A stretch of DNA of 64,000 bases from Aureimonas jatrophae (GCF_900104035.1 NZ_FNIT01000012.1:43529-107528), one strand, 5' to 3'; counted from the first letter of the stretch, positions 48,191 to 56,745 are shown. Notes: generated by a model not told the origin, from the sequence alone. A program made the numbers and translations.

Positions 48191-48260
48191 CTTTGCCAGC
48201 ATGGCGGAGGCGATCGCTCCGCGCCGGCCGCGCGGTCGAGGCCCGGATGCTGCCGGTCCG

Positions 48261-49091
48261 TCAGTACCGATCGGGATCGGAGCCTGCCCGTCCGGCCTGC
48301 AGGATCATGCCCGGATCGAAGCCGCTCGTCTCCCCCCGATACCCTGACGGGTTGCAGACCACACGGGTCGTGCCGATCCGGTAGTCCGCCCGGACGTGGA
48401 CGTGTCCGTGGATCCAGAGGTCCGGCTGCCAGTCGCCGACCAGCGAGTCCATGTCCGACGCGTAGCACTGGTTCAGGGCCGCCGTGGGATCCGGTAGCGA
48501 GCGCATGCTCGGCGCATGGTGCGTGACGACCACCGTCGCCACGTCGCGATCGGAGGCGAGCGCGTGGGACAGGAACTCCCTTGAGCGTCCGTGGTAGGCG
48601 AGCGTATCGATCGGCGACAGGCGACGCGACCGACGGGTCGACGAGCGCCGGTGGATGAGACGGTAGTCGTTCATGCCACGTCGCGCCTCGCCGACCGCAT
48701 GCGAGCGGTCCGTATGGAAACCGCTTCGCAGATCCGTCCACAGCGTCGCGCCGAGGAAACGGACACCGCCGGCACGCGCCTCGCCGTCCGACAGGAGATG
48801 GATCCCGAGGCGGTCGGCGAGTTCGCGACCGGCATCGAGCTCGTCCTCCATCGTGAAGCCGTCGCGCCTGCCGTCCCGATAGTAGTCGTGGTTCCCCGGA
48901 ACGTACACGACGCTCGTACCGGCGAAGCGATCGCCGAGCCAGCGCAGCGACGACGTGAGCCGACCGGCGCAGTCGCCGGCGACGACCACGACGTCGAACG
49001 GGGTGCGGATCGCGGCGGGATCGTAGGGCACGCCCCCTTCGCCCTGATGCAGGTCCGAGACGACGAGCAGGCGCAGTCCGTCCCGGATCAC
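48261..49091 (-). CDS. Calcineurin-like metallophosphoesterase
   Basis: 276 residues from a GTG that overlaps the preceding stop (GTGA). Metal-binding motifs in order: VVSDLHQG (D-x-H), VVVAGDCAG (GD), VYVPGNHDYY (GNHD), VVTHHAPS, and IHGHVHV (GHxH). A dimetal hydrolase for phosphoesters, possibly nucleotides or nucleic acid. Last gene of a leftward three-gene unit AAA+ ATPase, RHH protein, phosphoesterase, each overlapping by 4 bp, which implies a joint function. Confidence 0.92.
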   Translation of the reverse strand: MIRDGLRLLVVSDLHQGEGGVPYDPAAIRTPFDVVVVAGDCAGRLTSSLRWLGDRFAGTSVVYVPGNHDYYRDGRRDGFTMEDELDAGRELADRLGIHLLSDGEARAGGVRFLGATLWTDLRSGFHTDRSHAVGEARRGMNDYRLIHRRSSTRRSRRLSPIDTLAYHGRSREFLSHALASDRDVATVVVTHHAPSMRSLPDPTAALNQCYASDMDSLVGDWQPDLWIHGHVHVRADYRIGTTRVVCNPSGYRGETSGFDPGMILQAGRAGSDPDRY

Positions 49092-49276
49092 CGCCGCATC
49101 TCCCGGGCGACGACGATGCGCATGACGGCCAGTCCGGCGATCCGGCGTTCGTCGGACCCTTCCAGGTGCGACCACACCGCGACCGCCTGGCGGATCTGTC
49201 GCTCGACCGGAATGCCCTCGTCGCGTTCGATCGCCTCAAGACGGTCGAGCACGTCCTCCTCGACGACGACGTTCAT
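49088..49276 (-). CDS. Small ribbon-helix-helix-like protein
   Basis: 62 residues. MNVVVEEDVLDRLEAIERDEGIPVERQIRQAV fits the strand plus two helices of a CopG/Arc DNA-binding domain. It overlaps the AAA+ gene stop (ATGA at 49276) and the phosphoesterase start. It may autoregulate the operon or act as an antitoxin-like partner; too short to say more. Confidence 0.72.
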   Translation of the reverse strand: MNVVVEEDVLDRLEAIERDEGIPVERQIRQAVAVWSHLEGSDERRIAGLAVMRIVVAREMRR

Positions 49277-50805
49277 TGCCGCACCGCCAGGCGCTCGCGA
49301 ACGTCGATCGCCGTCTCGACCGCACGCCGTAGGCGACGGAGCGATCCCGCCCGCCACGTCCTCGCGACGACCTCCAGTTCGTCCGGCGCGAGAGGCGGAA
49401 GGAGTCCGGCCAGACCTCGCTCCGCCGCGATCGCGGACACGACGTTGCGGCATAGCGCCGGCAGGTGCTCGACTTTGGGTATCGGCATCTCCAGGATCCT
49501 GAACCTGTCCAGGATCGGCGCCGGCAGGTCCCGGCTGTTTGCCGTCGCCAGGTACGACACGTGCGAGAGATCCGAGGTCGTGTTGAGGCCTATCTCGTAG
49601 AACACCCTCGCCGTGTGCCTCTCCAGCAGCGGCAGGAGCGTGTCGGCGACCGATCCGTATCGGGTGTCGCGGGGCCCCTTCTCAAGTTCGTCGAGGATCA
49701 CGACGCCGTTCGGGACCTGCGACTGCCGGACGAGTTCCAGGGGCGTCGACGCGCACGCCGACGTCCAACGCGAGGCCGTTCCCCCGAAGGAGTTGTCGGA
49801 GGAGCCGCTGCACGGGTAGACCACGGACGGCACGTCCAGCGCGGCGACGACGGCCTGCAGGAGCGCGGTCTTTCCGGTACCCGGCTTCCCTACGAGCAGG
49901 GTCGGGCGAAACCGGACCGGCGCATCGAGAACGAGGTCGGAAAGCAGGGCGGCGACGACGTCCGCCGCGTGCGGCCATTCCCGGTAAAGGCGCTCCACGA
50001 CGCCCGGATCCCGGAAACGGCGCGGCACGAGCGGGATGCTCGCGATGCCCTCCATCGTATTCCATGCCCGCTTCTCTTCCGGGCTCATCTTTCCATTCGG
50101 CTTGGCCACGACGGTTACGGCGCCTTCGGCCGCCGCAACCGCGGTCTCTTCGGCGGCGACGTCCGCGGAGCCGGCTTCCGGCTTCCAGCCGATGGCCGCG
50201 AGGAAGTTCCCGAACTCGTGCTTCTCGATCGCCCAGAGGCGCTCTTCGACACCAAGCAGCAAGGCCGCATGCTTGACGGCACGGTCCGCGGTCTGGCGGA
50301 AGGAGGACGAAGCTCCACGGTAGACCCGGTCCAGCTGGGCGTCGGCCGTCATCGACCGCGGTCCGGCCCGGACGAGATAGGGGTCCCTCCAGGCATTGAA
50401 CCAGAACCAGGCGAAGCCGCTGCTGCAGGCCGACTCCAGGAACGTCCAGACCTCCTTCGAACGGTCGCCGGCCGCCGACGCGTGAACGGCGGCCCGCAGG
50501 ATCTCGTCGAGGCCGGCGGGCATCGCCTCCATGACCCGCAGATGGAGACCGCGGAGATCGACGGGATCCCGGGTGAGGAGGTAGCGCTCCAGCAACGCCG
50601 CGACGGCCCCGTTCGCGCCGTCGACGTCGACGCGACCCAGGAGAACCTCGCGCCATTTCGATACGTCGCCGTACGTCTCGCCGGAGTAGACGGCGCAACC
50701 CGAGACGACATCCTCCGCCCTGGGAAAGAACTCGCCAGCCTGTGCGGACGCGCTGGTCCGCTTCAGCGCGGTCAGCGCCTCGTAGTCTTCTTCCACCGTC
50801 GCCAT
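49273..50805 (-). CDS. AAA+ ATPase, Lon-like AAA module without protease
   Basis: 510 residues. The N-terminal 290 residues are an unknown helical domain (WFWFNAWRDPYLVRAG). The AAA+ module follows: Walker A LLVGKPGTGKTALL, the substrate-loop-like FGGTASRWTSACASTP, Walker B GVVILDELEKGP, sensor 1 SYLATANSRDLP, arginine finger region LDRFRILEMPIP. This order matches the Lon-type AAA domain, but there is no peptidase domain. First gene of a unit with an RHH protein and a metallophosphoesterase. A weak match to the palindromic operator lies 36 bp upstream. Remodelling ATPase, target unknown. Confidence 0.88.
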   Translation of the reverse strand: MATVEEDYEALTALKRTSASAQAGEFFPRAEDVVSGCAVYSGETYGDVSKWREVLLGRVDVDGANGAVAALLERYLLTRDPVDLRGLHLRVMEAMPAGLDEILRAAVHASAAGDRSKEVWTFLESACSSGFAWFWFNAWRDPYLVRAGPRSMTADAQLDRVYRGASSSFRQTADRAVKHAALLLGVEERLWAIEKHEFGNFLAAIGWKPEAGSADVAAEETAVAAAEGAVTVVAKPNGKMSPEEKRAWNTMEGIASIPLVPRRFRDPGVVERLYREWPHAADVVAALLSDLVLDAPVRFRPTLLVGKPGTGKTALLQAVVAALDVPSVVYPCSGSSDNSFGGTASRWTSACASTPLELVRQSQVPNGVVILDELEKGPRDTRYGSVADTLLPLLERHTARVFYEIGLNTTSDLSHVSYLATANSRDLPAPILDRFRILEMPIPKVEHLPALCRNVVSAIAAERGLAGLLPPLAPDELEVVARTWRAGSLRRLRRAVETAIDVRERLAVRQ

Positions 50806-50840
50806 GAGCCCGCCTCTTCGATAGGATACGGCTCAATAAT

Positions 50841-50853
50841 AGTCATGTAGCAT
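50841..50853. promoter_or_regulatory. Weak operator-like site
   Basis: AGTCATGTAGCAT matches the 48178 site (other strand) at 9 of 13 positions and keeps the AGCATAT half. It lies 36 bp before the AAA+ operon. Could be chance. Confidence 0.3.
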
Positions 50854-51027
50854 ATTTGTTCCGCAGGCCGATCGTGCCTCGCTTCCAATTGCCAACCCAA
50901 AATCGATGCTCGAACGAGAATGGGATCCTGAGGATTAGACCGCCGCAGAGGTGCATAGTGCGGAGTTAGCAACGGGATGAACGAGACACTACGTTAACCA
51001 TCAGAAAATCCGCAGGCCTATAAAAGT

Positions 51028-51040
51028 ATGCATGATGCAA
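51028..51040. promoter_or_regulatory. Operator-like palindrome ATGCATGATGCAA
   Basis: Lies just after a TATAAA hexamer (51019-51024, possible -10) and 48 bp before the TnsA-like gene at 51089, nearly the same spacing as before the Xre gene. Overlap with the transcription start region fits a repressor site. Confidence 0.6.
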
Positions 51041-51088
51041 CCTTACACTGCGAGCGCAGTTCTCCCGTCACCTAGACAGGAGGAGCCC

Positions 51089-51772
51089 ATGGCCGAGTTC
51101 GTTTCCCGGTTTCCGTCACGATCGCCCACGTGCGAACGGCGGCGCCCGCAGCGTCGTACCGCCTCCCTGCACGAGCGACGCGTCGGGTCGTCCTATCGCC
51201 ATCGCTGCGTCGGATACCCGACGTTCCGCTCGGAGGCCGCACGGGACGTCGCGCTGTCGCTCGATCTCGATCCGACCGTCGCCTCGTGGACGTGTCTGCC
51301 GGGAGACGTCCGCGGCCGGATCGGACACGATCGGTTCGTGAAGATCCGCCCCGACTTCCTGGTGGTGCGCCAGGACGGGAGCAGGAGCGTCGTCGATGCG
51401 GAGGGGCTTGAGGAGTTCGCCCCCCTCGACCCGTCCCTCGGATACGTCGACGTCGCCCGATCGGATCCGCTCGACGACACCGGTCTTCGGAACGTCCGGG
51501 CGATCATGTGCTATGCGGACGTCCCGGTGCCGCTCGCCGACCGGATCCGCCTCGTCGGACTGCTGGAGGAGATCGGACAGGCGACCATGCGGGAAGTCTG
51601 CTCCGCGTTCAGGGCCGCGGATCCCATCGGCTGCGTACTCGCGCTCGCGGCGCAGGGCTCGGTCGCGATCGACTGGAGGTCCGGTCCGATCGGACCCGGA
51701 ACGCTCGTCCGTCTTCCGGACCGCTCGTCGCCGCAAGCGAACGGCTGCATGGATCCGGAGGGTCCGCGATGA
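51089..51772 (+). CDS. TnsA-like protein with altered active site
   Basis: 227 residues from ATG 51089, with AGGAGG 5 nt upstream. The middle matches the TnsA catalytic layout: Glu49 (FRSEAARDV), LDLDPTVASW, Asp89 (IRPDFLVVRQDG), then VVDAEG (103-106) where active enzymes have E/Q-x-K. The catalytic Lys is replaced by Glu105, so cleavage is doubtful. The C-terminal part (IRLVGLLEEIGQATMREVCSAF) looks like the winged helix of TnsA. First gene of a unit coupled by 4-bp overlaps to an inactive exonuclease-like gene and a DUF6634-like gene. No transposase is adjacent. Possible DNA-binding or regulatory derivative. Confidence 0.68.
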   Translation: MAEFVSRFPSRSPTCERRRPQRRTASLHERRVGSSYRHRCVGYPTFRSEAARDVALSLDLDPTVASWTCLPGDVRGRIGHDRFVKIRPDFLVVRQDGSRSVVDAEGLEEFAPLDPSLGYVDVARSDPLDDTGLRNVRAIMCYADVPVPLADRIRLVGLLEEIGQATMREVCSAFRAADPIGCVLALAAQGSVAIDWRSGPIGPGTLVRLPDRSSPQANGCMDPEGPR

Positions 51773-52833
51773 GCGCCCTCCCCTCGAAGTCCGCCGACAC
51801 CGGCACGGATGCCGTCGTGCCGACCGTCGGTAGCGGTGCCACCGATCGGTCCCGCAGCAGACGTCCGGGCCGGGAGCCCAACTCCGGCCGCTTCGCTCCC
51901 GTGCACGGACGCCCCCGATCCGCCGAGCGGCTGGAAGGAACGCTGCGGAGGGCGGAGGCGTCCGGTCTCTACCGGGTCCTACGCCGCGTCGAACGCGCCC
52001 ATCCCGTTCCGACCGCGGCCGGCAGGCTCGTACTGATCGTACAGGGGGACGCCTCGTCGCCCCGGCGCGGCTGCCGCGACGGTGGAGCGGCCCTGCTGGC
52101 GACCCACGACGGCCTCCGCCTGACCGACGTCGTCGCGACTTTCGCCGACGACCCCCAGGGCAGCCTTCCGTTCGACGCGTGCGACGACGGCGGCACCACG
52201 ACCGGTCACCGTCCGCTGGACGGTGGTGCCCTGGACGCGTTCGGGGACCGGATCGACCTCGTGGTGTCGCACGACGCGGAAGGGGCGAAGCCGTCCTTCG
52301 TCCATGGGCATCCCGCCCTGGCCGGTCTCGCCTGGACGTCTTCGCGCCGGGACGTTCCGTGGTCCCACTACGACACCGGCGACGGTATCGAGAACCTCCT
52401 ACTCCGGCTACGGCTCTTCGGTCCCATGCGCTCCCCAGCCGACGCCTGCGCGGCACTGTTCTCGATCCTGTCGTCCACGGCCTGGCCATCCACCCTCCGT
52501 TCCCCGTTGGGAATGCTGCTCGACGCCGCCCGGAACCAGATCGTGGAACTGGTCGCGACGGGACCGACCTTTTCCCTCAGGGACGGTCTGAAGAGTCGTG
52601 GCTGGCGCTGGAACCCGGCCGATAAGACGTGGAGCGTCAGGCTTCCGGAAGGATCGGCGGCGTTCGAGACCGCATGGGTCCTCGAACGCCTCCATCCGCT
52701 GGGCGGCTCGGTTCGCATGCACCGCATCGTCGAAGCGGTAAGCGCCATGCAACGAGACGGGGCTCCCACGGCCGGAGGTCGTCACGAACCGCTTGACCGA
52801 TCCGAACGCGCCATCGGGGGAACGCAACCATGA
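51769..52833 (+). CDS. Inactive DnaQ-like exonuclease homologue
   Basis: 354 residues, ATGA overlap with the preceding gene. It parallels the exonuclease at 54109 along most of its length: SGLYRVLRRV / TGRYRILRQL; GRLVLIVQGDASS / RIGVVLDTETTG; DLVVSHDAEGAKPSF / DLVIAHNARFDRPF; DACAAL / DDCHAL; LKSRGWRWNPADKTW / LKARGYRWCDGTNGRPKCW. The catalytic DxE of motif I (about residue 92) and the Asp of motif II (about 172) are missing, so it should not cleave DNA. The C-terminal RGWRW module is shared. The first 60 residues are basic and disordered. Perhaps a DNA-end-binding or competitor protein. Confidence 0.7.
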   Translation: MSALPSKSADTGTDAVVPTVGSGATDRSRSRRPGREPNSGRFAPVHGRPRSAERLEGTLRRAEASGLYRVLRRVERAHPVPTAAGRLVLIVQGDASSPRRGCRDGGAALLATHDGLRLTDVVATFADDPQGSLPFDACDDGGTTTGHRPLDGGALDAFGDRIDLVVSHDAEGAKPSFVHGHPALAGLAWTSSRRDVPWSHYDTGDGIENLLLRLRLFGPMRSPADACAALFSILSSTAWPSTLRSPLGMLLDAARNQIVELVATGPTFSLRDGLKSRGWRWNPADKTWSVRLPEGSAAFETAWVLERLHPLGGSVRMHRIVEAVSAMQRDGAPTAGGRHEPLDRSERAIGGTQP

Positions 52834-53156
52834 CCGCCCCTCCCGGGTATCTCGTTCCCGGCCTGCCCGTCGGTTCCGAGGGCGAGGACGTCCTGCGTCT
52901 CACGCGCCTCGTCGCCGATCTGGCTCGCTATGCCGGTGGCACGCCGCCGAGCGTCGCCGAACTGACCGACGCACCAAGCATTGACGACTGGGCGTTCGTG
53001 GAGGACCCGTCGGCCCTTCGCCTGTCGGGACGCATCTCGGGACATCCCTTGATCCGCGGGCCGACCGCCGTCACGTCCAGGATCCACGGCCTGGATCCGA
53101 ACCTCCGGTGGGTCCGGACGTACAGTCGGCTCTGGCGCCTCGGCGAGCGCAGATGA
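52830..53156 (+). CDS. DUF6634-like small protein
   Basis: 108 residues, ATGA overlap with the preceding gene. The pattern LRLTRLVADLARYAGGTPPSVAELTDAPSIDDW, then GRISGHP, TSRIHGLDPNLRWVRTYSRLWRLG resembles the alphaproteobacterial family I know as DUF6634, whose function is unknown. Third gene of the coupled TnsA-like / exonuclease-like unit. Confidence 0.68.
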   Translation: MTAPPGYLVPGLPVGSEGEDVLRLTRLVADLARYAGGTPPSVAELTDAPSIDDWAFVEDPSALRLSGRISGHPLIRGPTAVTSRIHGLDPNLRWVRTYSRLWRLGERR

Positions 53157-53332
53157 CCGAACCCGTCTGCGGTTCGCGACATGCGTCGATTACCGACGCG
53201 ACCGCGATCGAGGCCGGGAGCCGACGCCGATCGATGTCGGCGTTCCGCATTGGGTCCGGCCCGTTCGGAGCGCGGAAGCGAAACTCCCGCCGAAGGCTCG
53301 ACGGTGTCGGGAGAGGCGTTCGCCACCGGCCC

Positions 53333-53611
53333 TCATGGAGGCGATGCGTCATCGTCTTCGATCTCCGCCAGAACGGCGTCCCGCACCGACACCGCCTCGG
53401 CGAGCCGGGCACGCCAGGCGGCCAGCGTCTCGTCGCTCACGTCGACGTCCGGCACGAAACCGCAGACCTTCGCGATACTCTCGTCGTTAAAACCGTTCTG
53501 GCGCATCACGAGGGCGATGTTGATCGCTTCGATATCCAGACTGTCGGCAACTTCCTCGAGACGCCTCTGGGCGACCCGGAGACGAAGAGACCTGTTTACG
53601 CCTCCGGTCAT
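53333..53611 (-). CDS. Small unknown helical protein
   Basis: 92 residues from ATG 53611. Two coding-like parts: RLRVAQRRLEEVADSLDIEAINIALVMRQNGFNDESIAKVCGF, which resembles a helix-turn-helix-like repeat, and an acidic tail (IEDDDASPP). No recognised family. Converges with the DUF6634-like gene. Confidence 0.6.
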   Translation of the reverse strand: MTGGVNRSLRLRVAQRRLEEVADSLDIEAINIALVMRQNGFNDESIAKVCGFVPDVDVSDETLAAWRARLAEAVSVRDAVLAEIEDDDASPP

Positions 53612-54108
53612 GACGACAACCCATCCCCTGATCGGAACGCCGGCGACGAACTCGGTCTCCGACCATCCCGGTGCGTATCGCGGCGTCGACGCGCAACCGG
53701 TCGGGACCGGCATCTCATCGCCGCACGTCTCGGATTACACGATGGCCCCTTGCGTGATGTAGGTCGCATCCCGGGACGAGCGACAGCGGTGGGGAGAACG
53801 CGTCGATCGCGCATGGCGACACGGAGACGCTCCGGCTGGCACCGTTCCTCCACTCGCCCTTCGAGGAGTCGACGCCCCGACGAATTCGGAGCGGTGCGTC
53901 CGCTCGATCGCGAGCATGCCGATCGCGTCCAGCCATCGCGAGGGTCGCCGTCGGGATGCCGCCTCGGCCCGAGTTCGGCGCATACGGGACGTCAAGCACT
54001 CGGCGTCATTCTAGCCGATCTGCCCGCCATGGCGTCCGGCGTCACGTCGGAACCACGACCCAACCCCATGCCGCCCATTCAAGGCGGCATCGTCGAGGAC
54101 GTTTATCG
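53612..54108. other. Intergenic stretch with possible gene remnant
   Basis: No intact gene. On the minus strand near 53880-53950 a short phrase (RWLDAIGMLAIERTHRSEF) looks protein-like but its frame degenerates on both sides, so it may be a remnant. No operator seen before the exonuclease gene. Confidence 0.35.
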
Positions 54109-55137
54109 ATGAGCCAACGTTCGATGGCATTCCCGGACCTTCAGGCAGACCTCTTCGCTCGGGACGACAGTTGCTCCGTAGCTCCGACCCAGCGCTTCAC
54201 GACATCGATCCGGCACCTTCCCGACGTTCCTGCCTCGACCGTCCCGCGACAGGTTCTGGACGAAGACGACATGCTGCGGCATCTGGAGGGGACGGGCCGT
54301 TACCGCATCCTGCGCCAGTTGCTTCCCCGCCCCGTCCGCCCCCTGGTCGACACCCGTGTCGATGGGGTTCGCATCGGCGTCGTCCTCGACACCGAGACCA
54401 CCGGTCTCGACCATGCGACCAACGAGGTCATCGAACTAGGCATGGTTGCCTTCACCTACGACGATACGGGCATCCGGGACGTCGTCGGGGTGTTCTCGGC
54501 CCTACGCGAGCCAGCCCGGCCTATCGCTGCCGAGATCACGCGCATTACCGGCATCACCGACGAATTGGTTCGTGGGCGGCGGATCGATACAGCGGAGGTC
54601 GCTCGCTTCATCGAGCCGGTAGATCTGGTGATTGCCCACAACGCTCGCTTCGACCGACCCTTCTGCGAGAAGCTCGCGCCTGGCTTCGACGTGAAGCCCT
54701 GGGCGTGCTCGGTATCGGAGGTCGACTGGACGGCGCTGGGCTACGAGGGAACCAAGCTCGGCTATCTCGTCGGTCAGTCCGGCTGGTTCCACAACGGGCA
54801 CCGGGCGGTCGACGACTGCCATGCGCTTCTTGAGGTCCTGGCAAGCGTGTCGCGGAAGGAAGACGTCCCCGCCCCCTTCCCTCAGCTCCTACGGTCCGCC
54901 AGGCAGACGCGGCTGCGGATCCATGCGATCGGATCGCCCTTCCATACGAAGGACGTCCTGAAGGCCCGCGGCTACCGTTGGTGCGACGGCACGAACGGCA
55001 GGCCGAAGTGCTGGTGGCGCGAAATCGACGAGAAGGCCTACGATGACGAGGCATTCTTTCTGACGAGCGAGATCTACGGAAGGGACTTCGAAGCGCACGT
55101 CGAACGTCTCACCGCTCGCGAGCGCTTCAAGGCCTAG
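54109..55137 (+). CDS. DnaQ-like 3'-5' exonuclease (DEDDh)
   Basis: 342 residues from ATG 54109. Motif I VVLDTETTGL (Asp94, Glu96), motif II VIAHNARFDRPF (Asp181), motif III HRAVDDCHAL (His231, Asp236): a complete DEDDh active site as in the epsilon proofreading subunit. An extra N-terminal 90 residues and a C-terminal module with KARGYRW...CWW distinguish it from the bare epsilon subunit. It is a close relative of the inactive protein at 51769. Stand-alone gene; probably DNA repair or nucleic-acid trimming. Confidence 0.92.
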   Translation: MSQRSMAFPDLQADLFARDDSCSVAPTQRFTTSIRHLPDVPASTVPRQVLDEDDMLRHLEGTGRYRILRQLLPRPVRPLVDTRVDGVRIGVVLDTETTGLDHATNEVIELGMVAFTYDDTGIRDVVGVFSALREPARPIAAEITRITGITDELVRGRRIDTAEVARFIEPVDLVIAHNARFDRPFCEKLAPGFDVKPWACSVSEVDWTALGYEGTKLGYLVGQSGWFHNGHRAVDDCHALLEVLASVSRKEDVPAPFPQLLRSARQTRLRIHAIGSPFHTKDVLKARGYRWCDGTNGRPKCWWREIDEKAYDDEAFFLTSEIYGRDFEAHVERLTARERFKA

Positions 55138-55273
55138 AACCCCGTACCCTTCGATCCACGCCATAGACAATGGATTTAAACTCCCTGGTTGCACCCTCCT
55201 GACTACGGTCCCGGAAGGTCCGCCAACCCCACCCTTCGGGAAGTGAGGATTGGCAGCTGATACGGAAACGGCA

Positions 55274-55408
55274 TCAGCCTCGATGCCTGGTGGATCCTGG
55301 GATCCGTTCGATTGGCTTCTTGTCAGAGGCACCGAGACCGAGCGCTTCGATCGCGATCGCCTGCGGATCGATGCCGCCCTTCTTTCTGAGTTCGGTCAGC
55401 TCAAGCAT
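55274..55408 (-). CDS. Possible 44-residue protein
   Basis: MLELTELRKKGGIDPQAIAIEALGLGASDKKPIE has good amphipathic character, and AGGAG lies 5 nt before the ATG at 55408. No homologue recognised. The overlapping plus-strand frame lacks a good ribosome site. Confidence 0.45.
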   Translation of the reverse strand: MLELTELRKKGGIDPQAIAIEALGLGASDKKPIERIPGSTRHRG

Positions 55409-55523
55409 GGGTTCTCCTGCCGGGAAGTGATTCCTACGTTGGAGAACGAAATAGGAACAAAAGCTTCCCAGCAAGCCTTGCCGGAGTCATCATCTGCTGG
55501 GGCGAATCAGTAGGGGAATGTTG

Positions 55524-55712
55524 ATGGCGACACCGGAGCGGCAGACCGCAGTCGACGAGATCGACGTGGCAGTAGCGGAAGCTATCCAGGCCTGCGGCGG
55601 CAATGTCCACGAGACGATCGCTTCCCTCATTCGAGCGCAGCGCGCTATGGACGAAGAACGCGACGCGAACGTCTCGGCTGGCTACGAGCGGAGGCGTCTG
55701 CGCATGGCGTGA
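55524..55712 (+). CDS. Small helical protein
   Basis: 62 residues from ATG 55524 (GGGGA about 8 nt upstream). MATPERQTAVDEIDVAVAEAIQACGGNVHETIASLIRAQRAMDEER: a helical, acidic/basic alternating peptide, typical of small phage or plasmid proteins. No function known. Confidence 0.6.
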   Translation: MATPERQTAVDEIDVAVAEAIQACGGNVHETIASLIRAQRAMDEERDANVSAGYERRRLRMA

Positions 55713-55767
55713 GAATGCGCCCTACTTCAGCAACGCGGTGTCAACGAACACCCGTCATGCTGGTGGT

Positions 55768-56223
55768 ATGCACAACTCCACGACTCGACGCTTCGGACGA
55801 AGACCGCCTCAGGGCGATGGTTGGAGAGACAACGTCGAAAGCCTTCGGGCCGAGCGTCAAAGGCGGCACGAGGGTGTGCTGGCGCGATCGAAATCTCGCT
55901 GGCCCTTCGCCGTCGCGGTTGCCGCTGTTGTCGTGATCTCGTTTTGCGGGACCGTGATCGGCGGTCTGATCTTTCCAACGCTCCGGTCTTCTGCCACGGT
56001 GCTTACTCTGACACCGCCAGTCGAGGCCCCGTCCTCGATCGTGACGGTTCCCGAGCATCAACAGTGCTCCATCAAGGGCAACCTGTCCAAGAACGGCGTG
56101 CTCTACCACATGCCGGGCGACGAGCATTACCCTGACACCCGGATCGACACGTCACGCGGCGAGCGATGGTTCTGCACGGAAGCCGAGGCGCAAGCCGCAG
56201 GCTGGCGGCGAGCCATGCGATGA
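55768..56223 (+). CDS. Membrane-anchored sunset-domain protein
   Basis: 151 residues. A basic cytoplasmic N-terminus (RAERQRRHEGVLARSKSRW), one membrane segment (PFAVAVAAVVVISFCGTVIGGLIF), a Pro-rich linker, then CSIKGNLSKNGVLYHMPGDEHY...GERWFCTEAEAQAAGWRRA. That last part is the short Cys-paired module called sunset domain in current annotation, often found on secreted nucleases and membrane proteins. Coupled by ATGA to the next gene. Role unknown. Confidence 0.78.
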   Translation: MHNSTTRRFGRRPPQGDGWRDNVESLRAERQRRHEGVLARSKSRWPFAVAVAAVVVISFCGTVIGGLIFPTLRSSATVLTLTPPVEAPSSIVTVPEHQQCSIKGNLSKNGVLYHMPGDEHYPDTRIDTSRGERWFCTEAEAQAAGWRRAMR

Positions 56224-56543
56224 AGCGGAGATGGCTGGCATCTGCGCTCGCGGCACTGATCCTCTGCGGCGCTTGCATCTTCCAAGGTTGGTACGTCTGG
56301 GCGGGCATGATCGCGATGGTCTGCTTTGGGTCGGCGAACGGGAGCATTTTGAAAGCGGTGATCGTGGCGTTCCTGGCGGTCCCGATCATGACCATCGTCG
56401 CGCTCATCGGATTGCAGGCACCGGGCGCGCTGTTGGCCGGGATCGGCATCTACCTTCTCGCGTATCCGCATCTGCGCGGTGCCGAAGAGGTGGATCGCCC
56501 GTCCCCGTTGGATCTGTCCCGACGCGACGAGCATCCTGAATGA
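56220..56543 (+). CDS. Small membrane protein
   Basis: 107 residues, ATGA overlaps on both sides. About three hydrophobic segments (LASALAALILCGACIF, WAGMIAMVCFG, VIVAFLAVPIMTIVALIG to GIGIYLLAY), then a charged tail. Middle gene of a three-gene unit of small membrane proteins. No family recognised. Confidence 0.72.
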   Translation: MKRRWLASALAALILCGACIFQGWYVWAGMIAMVCFGSANGSILKAVIVAFLAVPIMTIVALIGLQAPGALLAGIGIYLLAYPHLRGAEEVDRPSPLDLSRRDEHPE

Positions 56544-56743
56544 AACAGTCTCGCATCTCGGCTCGCACGACGGCACCAGCCGACCTCGAAGGCGAGCAGG
56601 AAGCGGACGGCTCTTACGCTGTGCGCGTGCCGAAATCTGTTCAAGAACCGGTCGACTGGATCGCGGTCGCATTCATGGTCGCCGTTGGTGCCGGGCTCGT
56701 TTGGACATTCGCAAGGGCGGCACGCTGGTTGCTGAGCTGGTGA
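56540..56743 (+). CDS. Small single-pass membrane protein
   Basis: 67 residues, coupled to the preceding gene by ATGA. Polar N-terminus then one membrane helix (VDWIAVAFMVAVGAGLVWTFARAARWLL). Converges with the leftward 100-residue gene 2 bp away. Confidence 0.68.
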   Translation: MKQSRISARTTAPADLEGEQEADGSYAVRVPKSVQEPVDWIAVAFMVAVGAGLVWTFARAARWLLSW

Positions 56744-56745
56744 TG

